A DNA stretch of 64,000 bases from Ischnura elegans (lineage: Eukaryota; Arthropoda; Insecta; Odonata; Coenagrionidae), in contig NC_060246.1 of the NCBI RefSeq assembly GCF_921293095.1, positions 108,976,941-109,040,940 of the forward strand, read 5' to 3'. Positions 50,735 through 62,400 of this stretch are shown piece after piece. Made by a program: the position numbers and the translations under genes. Under the pieces are notes generated by a model, which did no database searches, was not told the DNA's origin, and was given only the letters and a program-made list of their open reading frames with translations. Positions within the stretch are counted from its first letter, which is position 1. Each line of letters opens with the position of its first letter.

Positions 50735-53355
50735 CGAAATCCTCGATTCCTCTCCAGTCCGCTATCCGCGTTTGTCATTTTGTTTTTAGAAATTTCTCTT
50801 TCTTCTATAAGAAAGTCGACTGGGATGCATCCCGCTAAAATGCACAGTGCTTCCGTAGAAACCGTCCTATAGGCCTTCGTTGTTATTAGTAATGCCACTC
50901 TTTGCGCTCTTAAAATATTTTGACGACTTTTTCCTCTTATTGTTATTTCTTCTCCCCAAGATTCGCAGCCATATAGAATTATTTGTTCTGCCAGTCCAGC
51001 ATACATTTTTCGCAGCGATGCAATCGTGTACCCCTGGAACGCTCGGGCAAGTCTGGCGAGTGGGAGAAACGTCTCTTTGATTCTTTTTATTACATATTTG
51101 CAGTGCTCGTCGAATTTTAGTTTTTCACTGACTATGACTCCCACACACTTTATTTTTTTACTGTATTTAATGTTACACCCATCCATTTTTATTATTTGTT
51201 TCCTTATCATACTTCCTTTTAGTTGTGTGCACTCAGGTTTTTCGCGAGAGAACTTCAATTTCTTTTCCTCTCCCCACTTAGACACTTATATCATTGCTTC
51301 GTTTCCTTTTTCTTCAATTTCTCTTCTGCTATCCCCTTTTATTAGGAGGAGTGCATCGTCTGCGTATGCTATTAGTTGTGACTCTTCCGGTAGTTTGAGA
51401 TTCAAGAAACTGTTGAAAAGTATGTTCCAGAATAGTGGTCCCAACACAGACCCCTGAGGGCAGCCTTTAGATAGTGTTTACACTATCACGCTATCATTAA
51501 TCTCCAGAGTGGTTCATCGTCTATTAAAACATTCCTTCGTCACATTGTAAATATTCTTGGAACAATTCTCTGTTAGTAGTTCGTTTAAAATGATCGGCCA
51601 CCAGGCGTTGTCGAATGCACCTGAAATGTCCAAGAAAATTCCGAGGACGTATTTTTCCTGACTATTTTTCACACTTTCCACCATGTTCCTGATTGCGTCG
51701 GTCGTTCCTTTGCCTGGCATGAAACCATACTGTTGCTTTTTAAAGTATTGATTGGCGTTTAATTCTGTGATAATTCTATTGGAGAGCAATTTTTCGTAAA
51801 TTTTACCTAGCACTGGGAGTAGCGTAATTAGACGGTGGGCTTTGGCTTCCGCTGGGTTTTATTAGGTTTTGGGAATATTTTTAGGGTGCCTTTTTTCCAT
51901 TCTTCGGGGAAAGCTTCATTTTTTAACAGGTCGTTATAAATTTTTAACATTTCTCTTTTTATATAAGGATAGACGTGTTTAATCATTTCATTTCGGAATC
52001 CGTCGTAGCCAGGAGCTTTTTTATTATATAATTTTCTGATTATTTAATTTAATTCACTATGTTCGAAGGGTGCCGTCGTGGTTCCAATTAATAGTTTCTG
52101 TTTTGTTTTATTTCGTAGTTGTTTCTGTTTTTCACTTTCCTCGAGTTCGTTATCGGAGGGGAGTAGGGTATCCATGAGTAATTCTGCCGTTTCTTTATCA
52201 TTTTTGGTAAATTCGCCATTTGGTTTTCTAAGAGTGCATGGTATTATCGTTTGGTATTTTCTTCTTATTACTTTGTAAGCGTAGTACCAGGGGTTTTCGT
52301 TACCTTAACTTATAATTCTTTCCCAGCGTTCGCGTTTGGCTCTTTTAATGTCTTTGTAGTATTGGTTTCTTATTCTCTTGTATTCTTGGCGCCAGATTTC
52401 TAAGTTGTGAGCCTGGATTATTAGCTTATCTCTGAATTTCTTTTTAGCCTTTTTGCATGCTTCTCTCATTAGTGTTAGGTTATTGTTCCACCAGGGAACG
52501 TTTCTCTGTTTTGGCTTTATTCTGGGGATAGACTTCTCACACGCCTTGAGGATTATTTTTGTTAGGTTTACCGTGTTGTTTATTTCGCTGGCTATACTAT
52601 TTATTTCAGATTCGAACTCTTCCCATTTAGCATTGGCGATGTTGAAATTGTTTGGATTGGTGGGTTGATTCAACGATGGATTTTTGGTGATTTGGAATTG
52701 GATGAGGCGATGATCACTTAAGTGTTTCCTCATCACTTTTTTTCCAATTATTTATTTCGTTGTTAAAGCCCCTGGTTAACGTAACGTCAATGTTACTAAA
52801 ATCATTCGGGCCCTCGTGCGTCGTCAAATAACTGAAACAATTTTCTACCGTCAAGTTGTAAAATAAAATGAAATCTTCTAGCTTGTCACCGCGATCGTCA
52901 TTTTCATCGTTGAACTACAACGTTGATTTAGCGTTGTCATCCGCCGATATAATTATTTTGCATTGTTTGAAAGTGTTTAAAACTTTTTCAATTTCGTCTA
53001 GAAACGGGTCGGTTTCTTCGGAAAACTTAAAATAACTATTTATTAAAATAATGTCTTTGGCACCTGCTGTGGTTAATTTCACTGCCACAGTTTTCGGGTT
53101 TGTAAATTGTGTTAGCACTGTTATATTTAATTTTTAATTTGTAGATATTGTAGCGGCCCATAGTTCTATAGAATTTTGCTGGTAGTATGCTACTCCCGTG
53201 GAGAAGAGAATCTTGCCATTCACTGAATACGGCTCCTGTATCATGATTAGGTCCAAGTTGTGATCGTTGCCTAATTTCTCCAAATTACCAATGGCTGCGA
53301 AGCTCCGTCCAGTATTTACTTGCCCGATTTTTATTTTAAATGGGTGTACCGCCAT
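50735..53355 (-). pseudogene. D-3 ORF2 (endonuclease-RT), broken
   Basis: Starts MAVHPFKIKIGQVNTG at 53355; LIMIQEPYSVNGK belongs to the endonuclease. RT: YEKLLSNRIITEL, YGFMPGKGTTDAI, motif A LGIFLDISGAFDNAWW (catalytic Asp present), AYADDALLLIK-like motif C at about 51360, VGVIVSEKLKFDEH, ILYGCESWGEEITIRGKSRQ. The C-terminal knuckle is missing through truncation. Numerous stops. Confidence 0.8.
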
Positions 53356-54629
53356 AGCCGAGTCGTTCGCACTCCTGCTCCCTGGCTTTCTTAAAGAAGG
53401 GCAATTACGGTCCCCGGAACGATTCGAGCTGGGTTTGTCCGCTGACGAGCAGTGGGACACTTAGGGGTTTCCCCTTTCTTTGCACAGTTCAAATCGGTGT
53501 TTGCCCGAGTAGTGGGAGCAGATGTCTTCTCTCTTACACAGCGAGGTTTTGTGACCGTAGGTTTGGCACTTGAAGCACCAAGAACCGAAATATAGTCTTT
53601 AATCTTGCAGCAGGACCATTCTAAGTAGATCATCTCCTTCTCTATTAATAAGTGACGTATCTCCATGTTCGTTTCAAAAATCCAATGCTCTTTTTCCGTA
53701 TCATTTGCCTTTAATTGATAAACCTTTTGGAAATTCTTTTTAAATTCTTCTTCATTTATTCTTGCGCCGACGTTCTGACTAGGTTTTATTTATCACAGTT
53801 TCGCTGCTCAGATGTTTAGGGACGTCGTATGTAAGTACTTGGGGTCTCCTTTTCTGTATTTGTTCAACTTTGAATCCCTTCTCCCTTAAAACTTTGCTGT
53901 TAATCATTCTATGTGATTTTCTTTTTCTACCTCCACGAGGACACCCTTCTCAACATTCCTACACCGCTTTACGTTTACTCCTAATTCAGCTGGGGTTACA
54001 GTATTTTTTAACATTTCGGTAATTTCCACTTTTTTCCTTGTTCGTATGTTTGATGATTATTAGCTGTGGAGCCGGCTTCAAGTTAGTATTCACTCCTGTA
54101 ACCATAGTTCGTTGATTTGTTTGATTCTGAGTTTGGGATTGATTTATTTTTCTCTAGTTGATTTCGGCAAAAGTTTTAATTTCATTTTTAGCTTGTGCGG
54201 AGTTCGATTGTTCGTTTTCTCTTATTATTTTAACTATCTCTTTTCTCTCTTCTGACCTCCCCTCTAACTGGGCATTTTTCATTGCGATTCTTAAACTTAT
54301 TTTTTCGATTTATTTTGAAATGTTCATCTTAGTTACTCTTTGAAAATTTTCCATTCTTTTGCTGTGTTTTTAGGCTTTTTTGGATTTGTTCGATGAGATC
54401 TTAATTTTTTCGTCTTGCGTCGTGGTCTCATTGATGTTTTTAGCGTCCTCCTCGGTTTATTTCGTTTTCTTCGGTGTGTAACCTTCGCACTCATCACTAC
54501 CGCTGCCCCTAGGTCTCTTGTCAGTTGTCTTTGGGGTCTCATTGGGTGGGGTTCTTTCGAGTTTGCTAGAATGTCTGAACACTTTCGTGGTCCGTCTCCT
54601 CATCCACCAGAGCTTCCTTTAGATCCATG
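53337..54629 (-). pseudogene. D-3 ORF1 (Gag-like), broken
   Basis: The ATG at 54629 would read MDLKEALVDEE. Then YTPKKTK (compare TPKKAK in D-2), a Lys/Glu coiled-coil-like stretch with LEGRSEERKEIVKI, EIRHLLIEKEMIYLEWSCCK, IKDYISVLGASS and zinc-knuckle codons with SADKPSSNRSGDRNCP. Several frame breaks. It ends over the ORF2 start (ATG at 53355). Confidence 0.72.
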
Positions 54630-54800
54630 ATGGTGCTACTTCCTACTAGTGATAAACACTAGTGTTGGGGGCAAAGCCCCCATAGACCCACCTCCACCCC
54701 CCCGGGTTTCAAGTCAGTGACTTATTTCCCGGGGGCTGCTTTTTCAGCCTTTATATGATTTTGCATGCCGACTCATTCGTCTGCGCTTGGCGCATTGTAA

Positions 54801-57800
54801 TCAATTTGCCCCGGCTTTCGCCGGGCTAGTGTCCCCCTCACCTCCCACATCTGCGGTAGGATCATTGGGATCGGCATAAGGCTGTTCATTCATATTTATA
54901 GATGCATCTCGGTAATTTTGACTGGCTTGGTATTTGTACTTCAGAATTTTTATGATTGTCTCTTTAGTTGTGTTAAAGATTTCAGCTTTCAATATGGATC
55001 TCCTGTCAAATGGTAAACTATGCTCCGTTAACTTGTCAATTAGAGGACCCCTTGTGACTGATAGATTATTGCATTTTGCTAGCAAGTGCCAGGCCGTTTC
55101 TTCATTGTTATTACAGAAGGTACTGTTCGCTGATTCCGTTAGATTAAAAGAAGTAAGTTTATAATTAAAATCACCATGCCCTGTGTAAAATTGAACGGTG
55201 TGGTAGCTTAAGTCTTTGGCTTTTATTCGCAGTCTATTGCGCACGTCATCGAAGTAAAAGTACGTTTCTCTTCCTTTTTCAGAACGTTCCCACTGGCACT
55301 GCCACTTTCTCATCGTCTCCTCTCTATGCATTTTTCTTCTTATTCCGCTGTCTGCGTTCGTTAACTTGTCTTTAAAAATTCTCATTCTTTCCTCGATTAA
55401 AAGATCTATCGGGATGCATCCCGCAAGAACGCACAAACTCTCACTTGACACTGTACGATAAGCTTTTGTAACAATTAGTAAAGCGAATCTTTGAGCTCTT
55501 AATAATTTTTCTTTACTTTTCTTTCGTAGATTGATTTCGTTTCCCCAGGCTTCACACGCGTACTATATAATTGGCTCTGCAACGCCGGTATACAGTTTTC
55601 TTAGTGATTCACAGGAGTACCCTTTGTTTTCTTTGGCCAGTCTTCTTAGAGGAACAAAAACCTCTTTAATTCTTTTTATCACATTATCGCAATGATCATT
55701 GAATTTTAGGCCTTCAGTTATTGTAATTCCAAGATATTTAACTGTTGTTATATTTTATTGTTATTCCATTCATTTTGATTATTGGTTTTCTGGTTAACTT
55801 TCCTTTCAATAGAGTGCACTCTGTTTTGGCCAGGGAGCTCAGTTTTTTCGATGTGCCCCAATTGCTTATTATTATTAAAGATTCGTTTGCTTTCCTTTCA
55901 ATCTCTTGCCTGCTGTTACCTTTGATTATGATTAAAGCGTCGTCTGCGTATGCCAGGATTTCTACGTTTTCTGGTATTTTGATGTTTCAGAAATCGTTAA
56001 AAAGAATGTTCCAGAACAAAGGGCCGAGTACTGATCCCTGTGGGCATCCTTTGGTTGAGTTTTTATTCTGGGAAATTCGATTAATTTCCAGTTTGGTATT
56101 GCGGTTGTTAAAATAATCCTTTGTCACTTTATAAATACTCTTCGATACTTTCTGCGTCAATAATTCATTTAAAGTATTGGGCCACCACGCGTTGTCAAAC
56201 GCACCAGCGATGCCCAAGAAGATGCCTAACACATATTTTTGAGGTGACTCTTCCGTTATTGTAATGACTTTTTGAATTGCATCAATTGTTCCTTTACCTG
56301 GCATGAATCCATATTGATTTTGATTGAAGTATTTCTATTGCTCGAGCTCGTAGTTTAAAGTTTTCGCTATTAATTTCTCATAAATTTTTCCTAGTACTGG
56401 CAGTAGGGTAATTGGACGGAAGGCCTTTGGATCCTTGGGGTCTTTATTTGGTTTTGGGAAGACTTTTAACACTCCTTGTTTCCATTCCGTGGGGAAGATT
56501 TCACGTTTTAGTAATTGATTGTATATTTCTAGCATTTCATTCATGATCAGGGGATAGGCGTGCTTTACTACTTCCACTTTTATACCATCATGCCCGGGGG
56601 CTTTTTTATTTTTCAGACCATTTATTATTTCAGTTAATACATTTAGATCGAAGGGCGATGCACTTTCACCAGTAGTTAGATTATTTTTAGTTTCTGCGCG
56701 TATTTCACTTAGCTCTTTTGTTTCATTTGCTTCGTGGTCAGAGGGTAGGAGCGTATTCAGTAGGAGCATAATTGTTTCATCGTCGTTATTAGTAAATTCA
56801 CCGTTGCCTTTTTTCAATGTGTTAATTGTAGTTGTTTTGTTTTTGTTTCTGAGAATTTTATAAGCACTTCCCCACGGATCGTCGTTGCCGGCACTTACTA
56901 TTTTCTCCCAACTTACTTTCTTAGCCAGTTTGATTTCATGGGCATATTTTTCTTGCGTGCGCATATTCATTTCGCCATATTTCCAAGTTGTGGGCTTCGA
57001 TGAGTAACTTTTGCCTGTATTTCTTTTTCATTTTTCTACACTTTTCTTAGATGAGTTAATTTGTTATTCCACCACGGTACTCTTTTTTTCTTTGGGTTTT
57101 ATTTTTGGGATTGAGTTTGCGCAGGCTTTAGACAGGATTTTAGTCAATGTATTCACTTCCAGGTTACGTTTAAGTTCACTTTTCCTAGTTTCAATTTGTT
57201 CTTTGAACTTTTCCCAGTTAGCTTTTGACATATTGAAGGTGTTATTGCATGCAGAAGGTGATTGATTTTCTTTTTCGTGGTACACTTCGAATGTTATAAG
57301 ACGATGGTCACTTAGGGTTTCCACTGCTTCCACTCTCCAATTCCTTATTCTACCTGTGAGACCCTTAGACAGGGTCAAATCGATGTTCGTAGTAAAACCG
57401 TTCGGGCTTTCATACGTCGTCAGTGAGTTAAAAACATTTTCAATCGTCAAATCGTAAAATAAAATAAAATCTTCCAGCTTAACCCCGCGATCGTCAGATT
57501 GTTTATTACGCCACATCGTTGATTTGGCGTTTGCGTCGCAGGATAAAATCATGTTCCGGTGTGGAAAAGTCGTTAAAAGGTTTTCCATTTCTGTCAGATA
57601 GATTTCTATGGGATCGGAAAACTGGAAGTAGCTATTTATTAATGTTATTTCTGGGTTTCCTGGGGTTTTTATTGTCACAGTCACTGTATTCTTATTGGTA
57701 TGCTGCGTTATTGCGGTGGCGTTCACAAGGGGATTTGTAATTATAGTACTTGCCCATACGTGTTTCTCATTGGGGTTTATTAGCACTTCACCTGTGGAGA

Positions 57801-57951
57801 AAGGAACTTTGCCGTTGACGGAGTATGGTTCTTGGATCATTAATACATCGATTTTTAATTCGGAGCACAAATTTTCTAGATTGGCAGTTGCGGCATGACT
57901 CTGTCCGGCGTTGACCTGGCCTATTTTGATTTTACGTGGGTGTACCGCCAT
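54801..57951 (-). pseudogene. D-2 ORF2: R1-type endonuclease and RT
   Basis: ATG at 57951 (MAVHPRKIKIGQVNAG), overlapping the last 20 bases of ORF1. Endonuclease: VLMIQEPYSVNG, LSCDANAKSTMWRN, TLSDHRLITFEV. RT: KKAPGHDGIKVEVVK, FRPITLLPVLGKIYEKL, YGFMPGKGTIDAI, motif A LGIFLGIAGAFDNAWW, CPQGSVLGPLFWN, AYADDALIIIKG. The catalytic Asp of motif A (FLDI in D-3) is Gly here. The C-terminal domain 55451-54801 has CNNNEETAWHLLAKC with the first Cys pair spaced differently from D-1. Frame breaks near 57060, 56330, 55985 and around 55500-55800. Confidence 0.83.
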
Positions 57952-59073
57952 ACCCAAGTCTTTGGCACTCCTGCTCTCTGGCCTTAATAAAGAAGGGGCA
58001 TTCCCTATCCCCTGATCGATGTGCACAGGGTTTGTCCGCGGACGAGCAATGGGAACACTTATGCTTTTCTGACTTATTACCACAGTCTTCTAGTTTATGC
58101 TTCCCTGAGCAGTGAGCATAAATTTCCTCGGTTTTCCTACACGCTGAGGTTTTATGCCCGTAGGCCTGGCACTTGTAGCAGCGGAGTACAGAGATGTAAT
58201 CTTTAATTTTGCAACTGCTCCACTCGAGGAATAATTTTTCTTTTTCGATTAGAATGTGACGAATCTCGATGCTGCATTCATTAATCCAATGCTCCTTGTC
58301 CGTTTCGCTTGTTTTTAATTGGTGCACCTTTTTAAAGTTACTCTTGAATTCACTTTCGCTAAGTTGTAATGTTTTGGCGGTAAATTTTGTCTGTGACAGT
58401 GTCGACGTCGAGATGCTTTGATACATCATAAATCATAATTTGAGGTTTCCTTTTTTCTATTTTTTCAACGATAAATCCTTTTTGTTTTAATTTCGTACAA
58501 TTAATAATTTTAGGGATGTGGCTTTCTTTCTCTAGTTCCACTAAGATCCCTTTTTCCACGTTCCGGCTCCTCTTGACACTTACTCCAATTTCTGCTGGTG
58601 TCAGTCTTTTTAAGTAGCTCCTGGATTTCTTTACTAGATTTCTCCTTATTTTCATGTTTGATTATTATTAGTTGCGGTGCGGGTTTCAACGATGTTGTGA
58701 TTCCTGTAACTTTAGGTTTTTGAGGTTGAATCGGAGCCGGAATTTGTGCGATTTCTGAGAATGATTTTATTTTCGTTTCGCTGATACTTTTATTTTCCTG
58801 ATTAAGTTTCACTATTTCCTTGCGTTCTTCACTCCTACCCTCTAACTTGGCGTTTGCGATGGTTAGCTTCAGAGCTAGATTTTCGATTTCGCGAAGGCGT
58901 TTAGTATGATCCTCCATGTTGTTTTTTGTAAATTTCCCCTTCTTATGTTGACTCTTAAGACCAGTGTGTGTTTGCCCTATAAGATCTTTAATTTTCTCAA
59001 AGTTTTCCATGGAATCTTCACTTACGGAAATTTCCTCACAATCACTCAAGTCATCCTTAGCCTTTTTCGGGGT
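57932..59073 (-). pseudogene. D-2 ORF1 (Gag-like) with zinc knuckles
   Basis: Begins mid-gene with PKKAKDDLSDCEEISVSEDS. A Lys/Glu-rich probable coiled coil (LREIENLALKLTIANAKLEG) follows, then LTPAEIGVSVKRSRNVEKGI, VDTVTDKI, EIRHILIEKEKLFLEWSSCK and knuckles CYKCQAYGHKTSAC and CSHCSSADKPCAHRSGDREC. Three frames are used, so at least two frameshifts (near 58520 and 58380). The knuckle CAHCSG has lost its canonical spacing. It ends YGGTPT with the stop at 57932, overlapping ORF2. Confidence 0.8.
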
Positions 59074-59433
59074 TGTTGAAATAAAGTGAAATCTGTTATT
59101 CAGCTGAACTTCTTTAATCGTGGGTACAGAGTGCAGGCCAACTTCACAAGGCAGGGTTCGGCGTAAGAGTGAATGAATGCCGAGCGAGACGATACTCCGG
59201 TGTCGGCCCAGCGCATGCGCACTCGACCTCTCCCTCCCCCTCCATCGCCACCTGGAGGGAATTCAAAAAGCCTAAACATACCGCCCGCCTCGGCAATGTC
59301 GAAACAATTACCTTTATTATAATTACATTTATAGCCGCCCGCCGTGACAAGAAGATCGGGGTAGCCAACTTACAGAATGAAAGAAAACATACAAAAATGA
59401 ATATGGCTTACCACCGAAACAAGTAATTTAACA
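59074..59433 (-). repeat. 3' LTR of the BEL/Pao element
   Basis: About 360 bases; on the minus strand it begins TGTTAAATTACTTG and ends ATTTCAACA, the usual TG...CA. It includes GGCTATAAATG as a possible promoter box. The partner LTR is outside the window, so the boundaries are inferred. Confidence 0.65.
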
Positions 59434-59441
59434 ATAAATAT

Positions 59442-62400
59442 TTAGTTAGGCAATATACATATCTTATTGACAGGGCGCAGAATAAAACCCTTTGAAGTTT
59501 TTAGTTTTGCGACTCTAACTAAACCATCATTTCCAGGACATACTTCCGCTACTCTCGCCATTTGCCACTTAGTTGGGGGTAACAAAGAATCCTTTACGAC
59601 AACTAATGCCCCAACAGTCAAGTTAGGCGAAGTTTGTCGCCATTTGGGAAGATTTTGCAGTTGATGGAGATATTCCCTTGACCATCTAGTCCAAAAGTTA
59701 TCCCTCATTTGAATTAAGAGTTTATATTTCTTAGTCAAGTCTCTTCCGTTGGTGAATGTTGGTTGTTCCGGCAAGGCAACCAGAGGTTCCCCAATCAGAA
59801 AATGCCCGGGAGTTAACGGCGTTAAATCATCTACCGAATTGCTCAAAGGCGAGAGTGGCCGAGAATTAAGGCATGATTCAATTTGGCAGAGTAGCGTTGT
59901 CATCTCCTCAAATGTAAGGATTTGGTCGCCAATTACGCGACGTAAATGAAATTTAGTAGATTTTATCGCTGCCTCCCATAAGCCTCCGAAGTGCGGCGCG
60001 TACGGTGGGATAAAGGTTCACTGCGTCCCCGTGTTGCTCAGCTGACAGCCGACTTCTTTATAGAAGGATGAGGATTGCTGGAACATTGTCTTCAATTCTT
60101 GCGCAGCTCCTCGGAAGGTTGAGGCGTTGTCGCTGTAGAGAAAATAACAAGCACCTCTTCGCGAAACAAATCTGCGAAAAGCAAGGAGAAAAGTGTTAGT
60201 GGTAAGATCAGATACACATTCAAGGTGAACGGCCTTCGTTACCATACAGATAAAAAGGCAAATATATCCTTTATATGCTTTGTGCCCCCGGCCCTTAGTA
60301 GCCCTCAGGAGGAATGGACCAGCATAGTTCAGTCCAGTAGATAAGAATGGTCTTTGGGGTTTAACCCTTTCTTCTGGAAGATCACCCATGCGTTGCACCA
60401 GAGTCTCTCCACGAAACCGGGCGCAGGTCACACAGGTCCGGATTTATCGCTTCACCACCACGCGGCTGCGGATGATCCAGTACCGTTGCGCTAGGTACGC
60501 TGCTGTAGCTTGCAGTCCGCCATGAAGAGTGACTGCGTGTGCGTGGCGCACCAGCAGCACGGTGAAATGGTGATCCTTTGGAATGATGATGGGATGTTTC
60601 TCGTCATAGTCCAGCACTGCATTTCTTAGCCGACCACCCACGCGAAGTAGTCCATCCGCATCGCAAAACGGTCGAAGAGGTAGCAGGGGTGAGGACCTTT
60701 TCAGGGATTTCCCAGACGTCAAGGCTGCAAGTTCGTCTCGGAATGCTGTGGACTGCGTGCTCCTGATTACCGCAGTCAGAGCTTGGGCACGCTCCTCGGG
60801 GGAGACAAACCCCGAGCGTTTGTGGCTTTTATCCCTGAAATTGTGTAACCATCTTAGGCACAGAGGCATGACGTTTAGCAGGCGCAGGTATGATGAAAAT
60901 CTTTGTAATACATCACCTGAGTGATGAAGGGAAGTTGCAGAGTGGTTTACGGCCATCCGCATCTCCGAATCCTCAGCACCTGATGATTCGGGTTTCCCAC
61001 AGCTCCACCCCTCTTCCCGGCCGGCAAGCCATGGTGGTCCACTCCACCAGAGAGAGGAGTCCATCAGTTCGTCAGGGCTGATCCCACGGGTTGCAGCATC
61101 AGTTGGGTTGAGCTTGGTGTTGACGTAGCTCCACTGGGCCCCCGGAAGCGACGTCTGGATCTCCGCGACGCGATGAGCCACGAAGGTCTTCCACCTTGAG
61201 GGGTGGCCACGGATCCAGGCCAAAGAAACTGCTGAATCTGTCCAGCAGAATACTGGCACAGACACAAACTGAAGGCCCTCCACTATTTTCACCAGGAAGC
61301 GAGTTAAAAGTACAGCTGCACACAATTCAAGGCGAGGCACACTAACAAGCTTTAACGGGGCGATTTTCGTTTTAGCGGCCAACAGGCTAACATAGCCATC
61401 CTCCCCCTCCCCAGCAACACGCAAATACACTGCTGCTGCGTATGCCCTCTCAGAGGCATCGCAGAAACCATGGAGAGAAATGAAAGACACATTCGCCTCT
61501 TTAGTACCTACCCATCTAGGGATACTGATTTGCTCTAACTTGGATAGTGAAGACCTAAAACTCTGCCAACGTTCAGTAAGTTCCAAAGATAGAACTTCAT
61601 CCCATCCTACCTTGGACAGCCACAAGTCTTGCAATATAATTTTGGCCACAATTAGTACAGGCGCCATCCAACCTAATGGATCAAATAATCGGGCTATCTC
61701 CGAAAGCACAGTTCTCTTAGTCACTACTGCCTCTCGGCCGGTCGGATGAGCAACCCTCGCACTAAATGTATCTAAAACTGGTGACCATCTTACTCCCAAG
61801 GTAGCAACCACTTCTGAGTCAGAAAATACTTTCGTCGGATTTTCATCATCCGAACAAAGACTGGGTTCGTTAGATGCCCACTTGCTTAATGGAAATCCTC
61901 CCCTCGCTAGTAATTCAATTAACTGTCTCTTAACGTCCATAGCATCAATTACATTAACTGCACCACAAAGAATGTCATCCACGTAAGAATGCCGTGCCAC
62001 TGCTTTAGCTCCCAAAGGAAATGAATGACCCTCGTCAAGTACCAATTGCCGGAGTACTCTGATAGCTAGGAAGGGGGCTGGAGCCGTACCGTAAGTAACC
62101 GTAGTCAGCTTATAATCTGAGATTATTTCGGAAGGATCCTTACGCCAAATAACACGTTGAAAGTCTGAGTCGTCCTCATGCAATCGAATTTGGCGGAAAA
62201 TTTTCACTATGTCCGAAGTAAAAGCCACTCGAAAAAAACGCCAACGCGTTAGAATCAACCACAAATCCGGTTGCTGACGAGGTCCACTCAACAATAAATC
62301 ATTTAAAGAATTACCAGAGGCACTCTTAAAAGATGCATTAAATACAATTCGAACTTTACGCGTTTCGTCATTTTCTTTCGAAACAGCATGGTGTGGCAAG

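Larger units (their letters stand above)
50735..54790 (-). mobile_element. LINE family D, copy D-3 (R1-like), 3' truncated
   Basis: On the minus strand: 5' UTR (54790-54630, with GGGGCTTTGCCCCC and a CCCCGGGAAATAAG hairpin arm), ORF1, ORF2 endonuclease, RT and thumb. Similarity to the family ends near 50735 and the last frame runs into unrelated sequence to 50578. It lies head-to-tail behind D-2: the D-2 3' end at 54800 and the D-3 5' UTR are directly adjacent. Confidence 0.82.
54800..59073 (-). mobile_element. LINE family D, copy D-2 (R1-like)
   Basis: On the minus strand: ORF1 from the BEL/Pao insertion point (59073) to 57932, ORF2 from 57951 to 54830 and the 3' hairpin CCCGGCGAAAGCCGGGG. 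The 5' UTR and first ORF1 codons would lie on the far side of the BEL/Pao element outside the window. The endonuclease motif CDANAKSTMW and RT are R1-clade in style. Broken, but with long readable frames. Confidence 0.85.
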
